Assembly (NCBI GenBank): GCA_900765095.1
Contig: CAAFRB010000088.1
Span: 1-19,157, forward strand
Origin: Clostridia bacterium
GTDB taxonomy: Bacteria; Bacillota; Clostridia; TANB77; UBA1234
DNA: 19,157 nt
Direction of reading: 5' to 3'
Part shown: positions 1-7,034 of the stretch, in pieces
How positions within the stretch are numbered: the first letter of the stretch is position 1
Layout: each line of letters starts with the position of its first letter
Program-made: the position numbers and the translations under genes
The notes under the pieces: model-generated
The model's input: only the letters and a program-made list of their open reading frames with translations
What the model was told of the DNA's origin: nothing
Database searches by the model: none

Positions 1-83
1 AAAAAATTTATTATGAATAATGCAAGTTATAACAAAGTTACTATATCTTGGAATATAAATGTTATTAGGAATATAAAATAAAA

Positions 84-153
84 GTGTCACAGTGTGATGA
101 TTTCATCATGGTATGACAAAAATGTCCATTAGGGTATGATGAAAATGTCACAC
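84..153. promoter_or_regulatory. Array of three related 12-bp dyads (candidate operator cluster)
   Basis: Three sites share the form GAYRnnnnYRTC: GATGATTTCATC (96-107), GACAAAAATGTC (115-126) and GATGAAAATGTC (138-149). Each is preceded by GTGT or GTAT. The second and third, taken as 16-mers with that prefix, match at 14 of 16 positions. A further dyad, TCACAGTGTGA (87-97), overlaps the first. Repeated dyads like this are typical of operators for dimeric repressors, and the array lies upstream of a promoter-like site and an XRE repressor stub. The link to that regulator is inference. Positions 1-83 show nothing I can name. Confidence 0.4.
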
Positions 154-245
154 ATAATATAATAAGTTAATATAAAGAAATAGTATAAAAAGAATATAAA
201 TATATTTAAATTAGTATAAATATTTATATTAAAGTACAGAATATA

Positions 246-277
246 TGTTATACTATTAATAGATTGATTTAATCAAT
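246..277 (+). promoter_or_regulatory. Extended -10 promoter with adjoining dyad
   Basis: TATACT at 249-254 is preceded by TG at 246-247, giving an extended -10 (TGnTATACT). The -35 region about 17 bp upstream is poor. Just downstream lies a 15-bp dyad, ATTGATT-T-AATCAAT (263-277), placed where a repressor would block the start of transcription. The promoter would serve the gene fragments at 308-551. Confidence 0.35.
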
Positions 278-307
278 TAATTGTTTCTATTTTTTTTCAA
301 ATGACCC

Positions 308-487
308 ATGTCATTGCTCCATTTAGAAGAAATATCACATAATGAAAAAATCAATCTTATAAGGTTGATTTTTTTTATAATAGGAATATTTGCTTTCTTT
401 CTTTTTATGTCTTTGTCTATTCGTATAACAAAATACAAAAAGGAAGTTGAAAATGAAACTTGTAACAAAAATAAAAGAGTATCGTGA
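308..487 (+). pseudogene. Probable fragment of a small membrane protein
   Basis: A 59-codon reading frame from ATG 308 to TGA 485-487 has about 15 polar residues, one strong membrane segment (LIRLIFFIIGIFAFFLF, residues ~17-33) and a basic tail. There is no Shine-Dalgarno sequence before ATG 308, and a terminator-like hairpin lies inside the frame, so an intact gene is unlikely. Its 3' end overlaps the start of the XRE stub at 453. A short membrane protein directly before an XRE regulator is a common pairing in Firmicutes, so this may be the surviving 3' end of such a partner. It could also be chance, since AT-rich DNA readily encodes hydrophobic residues. Confidence 0.3.
345..376. terminator. 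Hairpin with flanking A and T tracts
   Basis: The arms AAAAAATCAATCTT (345-358) and AAGGTTGATTTTTT (361-374) pair along 14 positions with a single G-U pair, around a very short centre, and T continues to 376. The shape fits an intrinsic terminator working in either direction. It lies within the membrane protein fragment, which supports the view that the fragment is not a working gene. Confidence 0.5.
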
Positions 488-551
488 AAAAACGGGAATG
501 AAACAAGCCTATCTCATATCAAAATGTATTTATGAAATAAAAATGATGTGA
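453..551 (+). pseudogene. Truncated XRE/HTH_3 transcriptional regulator
   Basis: ATG 453 is preceded by AGGAAG at 441-446. The 32-residue product begins with KIKEYREKTGMKQAYL, which matches helix 1 and the start of helix 2 of XRE-family repressors (usual pattern: IKxxREKxGMxQxxLA). It then loses the recognition helix: ISKCIYEIKMM runs to TGA 549-551 where about 40 more residues are expected. I see no continuation in another frame downstream, so this looks like a deletion and not a simple frameshift. The intact form would be a DNA-binding repressor of about 70 residues. Identification rests on about 20 residues. Confidence 0.45.
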
Positions 552-592
552 TAAAATAGAGCAAAATAATATGAGAAAAGAGGATGGATCTT

Positions 593-796
593 ATGGAGAA
601 GTGGAAATGTCCAAAATGTAATAATGAAGAATTTGAAAAGGATCAATTTCAAGCAACAGGCAGAAATTTCGCCAAACTTTTTAATGTGCAAAATAAGAAG
701 TTTATTACAGTAAGTTGCACAAATTGTGGATATACAGAGATTTATAAGGTTGATACCGATGCTGGAATGAACATACTAGACTTTTTGATGAATTAG
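593..796 (+). CDS. Small zinc-ribbon protein (COG3478/DUF2082-like)
   Basis: A 67-residue protein with two CxxC knuckles: CPKC near the N-terminus and CTNC in the middle. Four cysteines would bind one zinc ion. The central stretch, TGRNFAKLFNVQNKKFITVSC followed by CGYTEIYK, fits the family annotated as predicted nucleic-acid-binding zinc-ribbon proteins, whose role is not known. I prefer ATG 593 over the in-frame ATG 584 because AGAGG (579-583) sits 9 nt before 593 but touches 584. The gene appears to be a single unit, followed by the structured repeat at 818-870 and the terminator at 870-906. It would be cytoplasmic; no membrane segment is seen. Confidence 0.8.
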   Translation: MEKWKCPKCNNEEFEKDQFQATGRNFAKLFNVQNKKFITVSCTNCGYTEIYKVDTDAGMNILDFLMN

Positions 797-817
797 TGTA
801 GACAAGAAAGCTTTTCA

Positions 818-870
818 TTCTTTCGTCCCTCGAGAATTTTCGACTGAAAGGAAGAAAATCTCTCGCATAA
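818..870 (+). repeat. Structured 3'-UTR repeat, copy A
   Basis: In gene-sense orientation the element reads CTTTC (820-824), five variable bases, TCGAGA, TTTTCGACTGAAAGGA, then AAAATC and CTCGC. The segment 831-870 matches the reverse complement of 7743-7782 at 35 of 40 positions. CGAGA-ATTTTC pairs with GAAAA-TCTCTCG with one bulged base. The loop contains GAAAGGA, and the upstream TCTTTC can pair with GAAAGG, giving a possible pseudoknot. The element begins about 21 nt after the stop codon of the zinc-ribbon gene and runs straight into its terminator. Function unknown. Confidence 0.6.
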
Positions 871-906
871 AAAAGGATTTGAGTCAATTTGATTCAAATC
901 CTTTTT
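870..906 (+). terminator. Strong intrinsic terminator of the zinc-ribbon gene
   Basis: Left arm AAAAAGGATTTGAGTCAA (870-887) pairs over 18 positions, with one G-T wobble, with TTGATTCAAATCCTTTTT (889-906). The A tract and T tract at the two ends make it able to act in both directions. No convergent gene is present. Confidence 0.8.
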
Positions 907-947
907 GTGTGAAGCGGTATGTACCATTTTTATTACATGTGATATAA

Positions 948-1085
948 TCTTATAGATTTAGTGAAAATGCTTTGAAGTATAGGATTGAAAAAAATGATTT
1001 AACACTTTGCAGTCAAAAAGTAATTGATATAATGAATTATATTGAATATGGAGATTGTTGTGATTTTCATTTTTATAAAAAATAA
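948..1085 (+). other. Start-less open frame of 45 codons, possible gene remnant
   Basis: Between stops at 945-947 and 1083-1085 lies an open frame with protein-like composition (for example ENALKYRIEKNDLTLCSQKV). It has no usable start codon or Shine-Dalgarno sequence, and I do not recognise a family. It may be the 3' end of a decayed gene or chance. The rest of the 907-1372 gap holds the copZ promoter and leader described separately; 1086-1190 shows nothing I can support. Confidence 0.2.
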
Positions 1086-1191
1086 GAGGAAAACACGATT
1101 ATCATTTAAGATTATATAATTTACAAAAGTGAATAAAAATCTGAGTGCTAATTGAATGTGCGATTCTAAAATATCTTGTACTTATTTCATC

Positions 1192-1221
1192 TTGAACAAG
1201 TAAGTTACATTGATGTATAAT
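1192..1221 (+). promoter_or_regulatory. Probable copZA promoter with overlapping dyad
   Basis: TTGAAC (1192-1197), an 18-bp spacer and TATAAT (1216-1221) form a good sigma-A promoter. The dyad TACAT-TG-ATGTA (1206-1217) overlaps the spacer and -10, where a repressor would block polymerase. It resembles the CopY box TACAnnTGTA but with four central bases instead of two, so the link to copper control is only a suggestion. It would give a leader of about 145 nt before copZ. Confidence 0.5.
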
Positions 1222-1294
1222 TGCTTTGTGAATTTTGATTCATATTTAAGTACTTTATATACAATACTAAATTAAAGAATACAATAAGAAAGAA

Positions 1295-1352
1295 AAAAGT
1301 AACACATAAAAGGCTACAAAAATTTGTTACTTCTATATTGTATAAAAATAAA
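1295..1352 (+). repeat. copZ leader: hairpin plus short repeat shared with 6964-7006
   Basis: AAGTAACA (1297-1304) pairs perfectly with TGTTACTT (1325-1332) around a 20-nt loop, in the copZ leader upstream of the ribosome binding site AGGAGG (1359-1364). Two blocks recur in order upstream of the gene at 7035: AAAAGTRACA followed by TAAA(A)GGCTA, and the identical 17-mer TATTGTATAAAAATAAA (1336-1352 and 6990-7006). The second copy lacks the hairpin arm. Regulatory role not known. Confidence 0.4.
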
Positions 1353-1372
1353 ATAAATAGGAGGTTTTTATT

Positions 1373-1582
1373 ATGAAAGAAATAGAATTAAATATTAAAG
1401 GAATGCATTGTACAGGATGCTCTAATAGATTAGAAAAGGTTTTGAATAATCTAGAAGGTGTTGAAAGTGCAAGCGTTAGTTTTGAAGAGGCGAAAGCTTT
1501 TATTAAATTTGATCAGGAAAAGCAAAGTGAGCAAGGAATAAAAGAGGCTATAGCTGATGCGGGATTTGAAGGTGATAACTAA
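1373..1582 (+). CDS. copZ: Copper chaperone CopZ
   Basis: A 69-residue protein made of one heavy-metal-associated (HMA) domain, with the metal-binding motif GMHCTGC at residues ~10-16. In the family the two cysteines bind Cu(I) and pass it to the HMA domain of the CopA ATPase in the cytoplasm. The full ferredoxin-like fold is present, ending in the usual IKEAIADAGFEG. ATG 1373 follows AGGAGG by 8 nt. The stop codon directly abuts the copA start, so the two are co-transcribed and probably translationally coupled. No copper-sensing regulator gene of the CsoR or CopY type is in the window. Confidence 0.9.
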   Translation: MKEIELNIKGMHCTGCSNRLEKVLNNLEGVESASVSFEEAKAFIKFDQEKQSEQGIKEAIADAGFEGDN

Positions 1583-3784
1583 ATGAAAAAAGTTTTGCTT
1601 AAAATTGATGGAATGACTTGTTCAGCTTGTTCTTCAGGATTAGAAAAATATTTAAATAAGCAAGATGGTATTGGAAGTGCTTCAGTTAATTTAGTTATGA
1701 ATAATGCTAATGTGGAGTATGATGACACTAAATTGACTCTAGAGCAAGTTGAAAAATTCGTTGAAAAAGCAGGTTTTACAAGTTTAGGTATAGACAATTT
1801 TGAAAAGGAAGAAAAGAAAAAATCTAACGAGAAATATAAGCTTATTGCGATTTCTGTAATTTCAATTTTGATATTATATATATCAATGTCACATATGGTA
1901 GGGTTACCAGTTATTCCATTTTTAAATATAGAAACATATCCTGTAAATTATGCTTTATCGCTACTTATATTAACACTTATCGTGCTTTTATTTGGTGGTG
2001 ACATATTAAAGAATGGTTATAAGAATTTAATTCATAAGACTCCAAATATGGACACATTGGTTACGATAGGTGTGCTAGCCAGTCTTGTTTATAGTGTATA
2101 CAGTACGATAAAAATCTTGAATGGTGATACTGGCTTTGTTGAAAATCTATATTATGAATCGGCAGCAATTGTTATTTTCTTTATCAAGATTGGAAAATAT
2201 ATTGAAAATAAAAACAAAGATAAGACTAAAGAAGCTTTGCAAAATTTAATGAGCATAACACCTAATCATGCGACTATTGTGCGTGATGGGAAAGAAACGA
2301 GTGTTACACTAGATGAAATCCAAAAAGGTGATACTGTAATATGCAGACCAGGCGAAAAAATTGCCGTTGACGGTGAAGTTATTGAGGGAGAAACTCATAT
2401 AAATGAATCTTTTATAACTGGTGAAAGTGTTCCTGTAAAAAGAGAAGTAGGCTCAAAAGTAATTGCTGGTAGTGTCAATTACGAAGGAACTATAAAGTAT
2501 AAAGCAGAAAAAATTGGTAGAGATTCTACTGTTTCTGAAATTGTTAGATTAGTTGCAAATGCCACATCTACAAAAGCTCCAATAGCAAAAGTCGCGGACA
2601 AAATAAGCGGATATTTTGTACCTGTTGTTATTGTAATAGCTGTATTAGCATTTATAGTGTGGATGATTATTTCTAAAAATATTGCTTTTGCTATTAATAT
2701 ATTCGTTAGTGTACTTGTTGTTGCGTGCCCTTGTAGTCTTGGGCTTGCTACTCCACTTGCGATAGTTATTGCATCTGGAAATGCAAGTAAAAAAGGAATT
2801 TTGGTTAAAACAAGTGAAGCTCTAGAGAATGCTCATAAAGTTAAAACAATTTGTTTTGATAAGACTGGAACATTAACGAATGGAAATTTGAGTGTTTCAA
2901 AAATATTTAACTATAGTTCATTAAGTGAAGAAGAAATATTAAAAAATGTTGCGAGTATAGAAAATAAATCAGAACATCCAATTGCTAGGGCTGTAGTAAA
3001 CTATGCTAAAGAACAGAATATAGAATTAAGCGAAATATCTGAGTTTAAGTCTATACCTGGATATGGTGTTAGTGCAAAAAATAATAATGGAGATGCTTTT
3101 TATATTGGTAATAGCAAACTTTTGGAACAAAATGATGTAAAAATCGAAAATCAATTAGACGAGCAAACTCTGATGAATGATGGAAACAGCATTTTATTTG
3201 TTAGTATGAATGGAAGTTTAATTGCACTTCTTGGTGTTAAAGATACTCTAAAAGATAATATTAAAGAAGTTGTTACTAAAATCAAACAAAAAAATATTGA
3301 CATAGTAATGATAACTGGTGATAATGAAAAGACTGCAAATATAATTGCTAAGCAAATTGGTATAAATAAGGTTATTGCTAATGTTACTCCAAAAGAAAAG
3401 GCAGAAAAAATAAAAGAATTGAAAAAGAATGGTCTTGTAATGATGTGTGGAGATGGAATAAACGATAGTGTAAGTTTAGTTACAGCTGACATTGGAGTCT
3501 CAATTTCGTCAGGAACTGATATTGCAATGGACTCTGCAAGCGTAATCTTAATGAATGATAACATTGATAGAATAAACGATTTGCTTGATATAAGCAAGAA
3601 TACTATAAGAAATATTAAGCAAAATTTATTCTGGGCATTCTTTTATAACATTTGTATGATTCCTATAGCATGCGGAATTCTAGAGCCATTGAACATTGAG
3701 CTAAATCCAATGATGGCAGCACTTGCAATGACAATTAGTAGCCTAACGGTTGTATTAAATGCTTTAAGATTAAAAAATATTTAA
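1583..3784 (+). CDS. copA: Copper-exporting P1B-type ATPase CopA
   Basis: A 733-residue Cu(I) efflux pump of the inner membrane. It has one N-terminal HMA domain (GMTCSAC, residues 10-16), a basic linker, and membrane helices beginning near residue 87. The actuator motif TGES follows, then the metal-binding CPC in the membrane (residues 382-384). The phosphorylated aspartate is D426 in DKTGT, with SEHP, TGDN and GDGIND (623-628) after it. The late YN pair (FYNICMIP) and MTISS motif are the marks of the Cu(I) subclass P1B-1. After GDGIND the usual APAL is SVSL, a mild change. Length is normal for one HMA domain. Translation starts at the base after the copZ stop. Confidence 0.95.
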   Translation: MKKVLLKIDGMTCSACSSGLEKYLNKQDGIGSASVNLVMNNANVEYDDTKLTLEQVEKFVEKAGFTSLGIDNFEKEEKKKSNEKYKLIAISVISILILYISMSHMVGLPVIPFLNIETYPVNYALSLLILTLIVLLFGGDILKNGYKNLIHKTPNMDTLVTIGVLASLVYSVYSTIKILNGDTGFVENLYYESAAIVIFFIKIGKYIENKNKDKTKEALQNLMSITPNHATIVRDGKETSVTLDEIQKGDTVICRPGEKIAVDGEVIEGETHINESFITGESVPVKREVGSKVIAGSVNYEGTIKYKAEKIGRDSTVSEIVRLVANATSTKAPIAKVADKISGYFVPVVIVIAVLAFIVWMIISKNIAFAINIFVSVLVVACPCSLGLATPLAIVIASGNASKKGILVKTSEALENAHKVKTICFDKTGTLTNGNLSVSKIFNYSSLSEEEILKNVASIENKSEHPIARAVVNYAKEQNIELSEISEFKSIPGYGVSAKNNNGDAFYIGNSKLLEQNDVKIENQLDEQTLMNDGNSILFVSMNGSLIALLGVKDTLKDNIKEVVTKIKQKNIDIVMITGDNEKTANIIAKQIGINKVIANVTPKEKAEKIKELKKNGLVMMCGDGINDSVSLVTADIGVSISSGTDIAMDSASVILMNDNIDRINDLLDISKNTIRNIKQNLFWAFFYNICMIPIACGILEPLNIELNPMMAALAMTISSLTVVLNALRLKNI

Positions 3785-3800
3785 AGAATGGAAGATAAAA

Positions 3801-4565
3801 ATGTTAAGTCAATTTTCTAGAACAGAGTTATTAATAGGAAAAGAAGGATTAGAAAAACTAAAAAATGCAAAAGTCGCAATATTTGGTATTGGTGGAGTTG
3901 GTTCATTTGTTGCTGAAGGGTTGGCAAGGGCTGGCGTAGGAAACTTGGTGCTAATAGATAATGACGACATTTGTTTAACTAATATCAACAGACAGATAAT
4001 GGCAACACATAAGACTATAGGTATGGCAAAAGTAGACGTTATGAAAGAAAGAATACTTGATATAAATCCTGATGCAAAAGTAGAAACATACAAAGAATTC
4101 TTCTTGCCGGAGTCAGAAAGTAATATAATAACAAGAGATTTGTCTTATGTTGTAGATTGTATAGACACGGTTACAGCAAAAATAGAAATTGTTATGCAAG
4201 CTCAAAAGAATGGTGTACCTGTTATATCCTCGATGGGAACAGGAAACAAATTAAATCCATTAAAATTCGAGATTGCAGATATATACAAAACAAGCATATG
4301 TCCACTTGCAAAAGTCATGAGAAAAGAATTGAAAAAAAGAGGAGTAAAGAAATTAAAAGTATTATACTCAAAAGAAGAGCCTATAAAAGGTGATGAAGAA
4401 ATAGGCAATGATTGTAAGGAAGAAATGAAAGGAAAGCCAACTAAAAAAAGACAAGTACCAGGTAGCATTTCTTTTGTTCCTTCCGTTGCCGGACTTATTA
4501 TAGCAAGTGAGATAGTTAAAGATATAGTAGGGGGAAGTTTTTATGAGAATATCAACAAAAGGTAG
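3801..4565 (+). CDS. tcdA: tRNA threonylcarbamoyladenosine dehydratase TcdA
   Basis: A 254-residue ThiF/E1-like enzyme. In the family it uses ATP to cyclise t6A37 of ANN-decoding tRNAs into ct6A. The Rossmann nucleotide-binding loop is GxGGVG (residues 29-34), followed by the acidic IDNDDICLTNINRQ stretch that binds ATP and carries the family arginine. SMGTGNKLNP and SICPLAKVMRKELKKRG are typical of TcdA and separate it from ThiF and MoeB. The C-terminal PGSISFVPSVAGLIIASEI helix is also typical. GGAAG lies before ATG 3801. The gene lies 16 bp after copA and its last 23 bp overlap the Rrf2 gene, so it is probably in one transcript with both. Confidence 0.9.
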   Translation: MLSQFSRTELLIGKEGLEKLKNAKVAIFGIGGVGSFVAEGLARAGVGNLVLIDNDDICLTNINRQIMATHKTIGMAKVDVMKERILDINPDAKVETYKEFFLPESESNIITRDLSYVVDCIDTVTAKIEIVMQAQKNGVPVISSMGTGNKLNPLKFEIADIYKTSICPLAKVMRKELKKRGVKKLKVLYSKEEPIKGDEEIGNDCKEEMKGKPTKKRQVPGSISFVPSVAGLIIASEIVKDIVGGSFYENINKR

Positions 4566-4941
4566 GTATGCCTTAAGAATAATGATTGATTTAGCTTTGA
4601 ACGGAAACGGAAATTTTATATCATTAAAAAGCATTGCGGAAAGACAAGAAATTTCAAATAAATATTTAGAGCAAATAGTTTCTCTTTTAAATAAGGCAGG
4701 TCTATTGGAAGTAGCTAGAGGAAATAGCGGTGGATATAGATTGGCAAAAGAACCAAGGTATTATACTGTAGGAGATATTTTAAGGGCATCTGAAGGTGAT
4801 TTAGCACCTGTGTATTGTGTTACTGGAGATGGCGAATGTGAAAAAAAACATGACTGTAGGACTTATGCTTTTTGGGAAGGATTAGATAATGTAATCAATG
4901 AGTATGTTGATAGTAAAACATTGGAAGATTTGATAAAATAA
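4543..4941 (+). CDS. Rrf2-family regulator, IscR-like with three cluster cysteines
   Basis: A 132-residue winged-helix regulator. The N-terminus MRISTKGRYALRIMIDLA and the wing RGNSGGYRLA are characteristic of Rrf2 proteins. Cysteines C92, C99 and C105 match the pattern that holds a [2Fe-2S] cluster in IscR, so a role as iron-sulphur or redox sensor is likely. In many Firmicutes such a gene precedes a cysteine desulfurase (iscS) and a nifU-type scaffold gene; here a surface protein with its own promoter follows. AGGGGG precedes ATG 4543 inside the end of tcdA, so translation is likely coupled. The targets cannot be told from this window. Confidence 0.88.
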   Translation: MRISTKGRYALRIMIDLALNGNGNFISLKSIAERQEISNKYLEQIVSLLNKAGLLEVARGNSGGYRLAKEPRYYTVGDILRASEGDLAPVYCVTGDGECEKKHDCRTYAFWEGLDNVINEYVDSKTLEDLIK

Positions 4942-4967
4942 TCAAAATGTATTTATAATAGAATTTG

Positions 4968-4995
4968 TTGAAACCGCATCTTGTTATGTTACAAT
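4968..4995 (+). promoter_or_regulatory. Promoter of the surface protein gene
   Basis: TTGAAA (4968-4973), a 16-bp spacer and TACAAT (4990-4995) fit a sigma-A promoter well. Transcription would begin near 5002, giving a leader of about 30 nt with the very strong ribosome binding site GAGGGGGG at 5021-5028. It suggests that the following gene is a unit separate from the copper and Rrf2 operon. Confidence 0.65.
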
Positions 4996-5034
4996 ATAAA
5001 TAGTAATTGCTTATACCAAAGAGGGGGGAAATAG

Positions 5035-6933
5035 ATGAACAAAAGGAAAAATGGAGAAATAAATTTATGGGTATCTATTGCAATAATGGTGTCAATTCTT
5101 GTAGTTTTTCTTGCGGCGTGTTTGATAATTAAGAAAACAATGGAAAATCCTAATAATCATGATGAACAGATTACATCTGGTGACGAACAAAAATCAGGAG
5201 ATGAAAACAATTCTCAAAACGAAATTGAGTATGGTGTATATGAAAAGCCTACAATAATAGGTGAGTATGTTTACACTGGAAGATCTCAAACTGTGAAGTT
5301 AGAGAGGTATAATGAGAATGCGATGAATCAGAGTAATACAACAAGAAAGAACGCAGGAAGTCAGGATGTGACTATAAGTTTGAGGGATACTTCAAGAAGC
5401 GAATGGGATGATAACACTGTTGAAACTTTAAAGTTAAACTGGGTGATAAAAAAAGCACCAATTACTATTGAATGGTCGAATTTAGAAATTAGATATGATG
5501 GTGAAAATCATTCTCCAATTGCAATAGCAACTGGACTTGCAAATGATAAATTAGGTGTCGATGTATCAGGAGCTGGAAGCAGTGAGGGTGAACATACTGC
5601 GGTTGCAACTTTAACAGGTTCTGCTGCAGACAACTATGAAATCACTAATCCTACTGTGCAATACAAAATTATAAAAGAATCTGGTGATATATCAGTTTGG
5701 GATGAGAACATTATTTTGAGTCGATATTCTTTTGTATATTCTGGTAGTGCAAACGAACCGTCAGTCAGAATAAAGGCAAATGATACTTGGCTAGAAGAAG
5801 GAACAGATTATACTTTAAGGTATGAGAATAATGTAAATGTTGGTACTGGACGAGTAATAATTATAGGGGAAGGCAAAAACTTTACTGGTAGAATAGTAAA
5901 AGAGTTTACAATAACCAGAAATCCTAATGCTAGTGTAACATCAGAAGATAAGGTGTACAATGGAAATACCCAAACAGGAATAACAGGAAGAAATGTTGAT
6001 TTAACAGGAGATGTGAATAAAAAGGATATCGGTACTTATACAGTTATTGCAACTCCAATGAATGGTTATGCTTGGACTGATGGCACTTATGATGCAAAAG
6101 AGCTTACTTGGAAAATAAAAGATGGAATAAAAGTTGGCGATTATGTGTCTTATACACCAGTTGGTAAAAATGGTTCAAAATTATCAACCGAAAATAAATT
6201 GTGGAGAATACTTAGCATTGACAACGGTGTAGTTTTGATTACAACTTATGGAGCGGTTAATCAAAATAAAGTTACTTTAACTGGTTCGGACGGATATGTG
6301 AATGTTGCAGAAAAGCTAGACAAGTTATGTGAAGATGCTTATTCTAATACTAGCAAGGGATTAAGAGCTAGAAGCATGACAATAGAGGATTTGAACGCTG
6401 CATGTCAGTACAGTAAATCGGCTCCAAAATTAAGATATGCCTACTATCTTTCAACAGACTCTGGAACAATTTCTCAAAATGGCAATACTTACGTTAAAGC
6501 AAAACATTCAAACAAATTGTACGGGATATCTGAACCAAGTTTTTATTCTTATGAGGAAAATAATATAATAAGAGATGTTACAACACCAAAGAAGCTTACT
6601 AATGATGGACCTATCTATTTGACAGAGAATTATTATACATATAATCCTAGTAATGCGTCAGTTGTGAAGAATGCAATAGCAGGAGAGGTCTTGGGCACTG
6701 GCGATGGATGGCTTGCATCTAAATGTGTAAGATTAGATACAACTGTCGCTAATTTTTGTGTATATTACGCAAATGCTAATGAGGTTGCTAGTAGGTTTAC
6801 ATACAGTTCAAACGGTTACTCGTATTCACCAGCATTAGGTATCAGACCAGTTGTTTCAATTAATTCAAATAGGTTGGATATTGAAAATACAAACTCTGAT
6901 GGCTCTACCGTGAACCCATGGAATATTAAATAA
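5035..6933 (+). CDS. Membrane-anchored surface protein with MBG/Big-like repeats and DUF6273-like C-terminus
   Basis: A 632-residue protein with a basic N-terminus and one membrane helix (residues ~11-33). An acidic, Asn-rich linker follows to ~66. Four immunoglobulin-like units come next: ~66-138 (KPTIIGEYVYTG through LNWVIKKAP), ~140-215 (IRYDGENHSP), ~222-297 (FVYSGSANEPSV, GTDYTLRYENNVNVGTG) and ~298-362 (KVYNGNTQTGI). The last 270 residues contain WRIL and GIRPVVSI and resemble the DUF6273-type domain of gut Firmicute surface proteins. There is no LPxTG signal, so the N-terminal helix is the likely anchor. LAAC at residues 26-29 looks like a lipobox, but hydrophobic residues continue after it. 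Probable role: display of an adhesive or binding domain. Ligand unknown. Confidence 0.7.
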   Translation: MNKRKNGEINLWVSIAIMVSILVVFLAACLIIKKTMENPNNHDEQITSGDEQKSGDENNSQNEIEYGVYEKPTIIGEYVYTGRSQTVKLERYNENAMNQSNTTRKNAGSQDVTISLRDTSRSEWDDNTVETLKLNWVIKKAPITIEWSNLEIRYDGENHSPIAIATGLANDKLGVDVSGAGSSEGEHTAVATLTGSAADNYEITNPTVQYKIIKESGDISVWDENIILSRYSFVYSGSANEPSVRIKANDTWLEEGTDYTLRYENNVNVGTGRVIIIGEGKNFTGRIVKEFTITRNPNASVTSEDKVYNGNTQTGITGRNVDLTGDVNKKDIGTYTVIATPMNGYAWTDGTYDAKELTWKIKDGIKVGDYVSYTPVGKNGSKLSTENKLWRILSIDNGVVLITTYGAVNQNKVTLTGSDGYVNVAEKLDKLCEDAYSNTSKGLRARSMTIEDLNAACQYSKSAPKLRYAYYLSTDSGTISQNGNTYVKAKHSNKLYGISEPSFYSYEENNIIRDVTTPKKLTNDGPIYLTENYYTYNPSNASVVKNAIAGEVLGTGDGWLASKCVRLDTTVANFCVYYANANEVASRFTYSSNGYSYSPALGIRPVVSINSNRLDIENTNSDGSTVNPWNIK

Positions 6934-6963
6934 GACGACAAATTAAAGTCTTTAATACAGTAG

Positions 6964-7006
6964 AAAAGTGACATAAAGGCTAACGAATCTATTGTATAAA
7001 AATAAA
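6964..7006 (+). repeat. Second copy of the copZ leader repeat
   Basis: AAAAGTGACA (6964-6973), TAAAGGCTA (6974-6982) and the 17-mer at 6990-7006 match the copZ leader blocks in the same order. The spacing is shorter, so the hairpin of the copZ copy is absent. It lies 28 nt before the start of the gene at 7035. A short perfect dyad, ATTAAAG-T-CTTTAAT (6942-6956), lies just upstream. Confidence 0.4.
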
Positions 7007-7034
7007 TTTATTTATAATAAAAGGAGAAATTCTA

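Noticed and set aside
84..153. CRISPR array
   Set aside because: Units are 12-16 bp, uneven in spacing (19 and 23 bp), and there are no spacers of normal length or cas genes.
277..468. Minus-strand 63-codon frame
   Set aside because: No ribosome binding site, AT-rich low-information composition, and it opposes better-supported + strand gene remnants and a hairpin.
1297..1332. Known riboswitch in the copZ leader
   Set aside because: Only one 8-bp stem is visible, with no motif of any riboswitch class I know.
3151..3597. Minus-strand 148-codon frame inside copA
   Set aside because: Antisense shadow of a clearly real P1B ATPase gene; composition is the mirror of that gene.
5035..5160. Lipoprotein signal (LAAC) in the surface protein
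   Set aside because: Hydrophobic residues continue after the cysteine, which fits a membrane-spanning helix better than a lipobox.
7011..7020. TATAAT at 7013-7018 as promoter for the gene at 7035
   Set aside because: Transcription would start inside the ribosome binding site, and the candidate -35 is only 15 bp away and poor.
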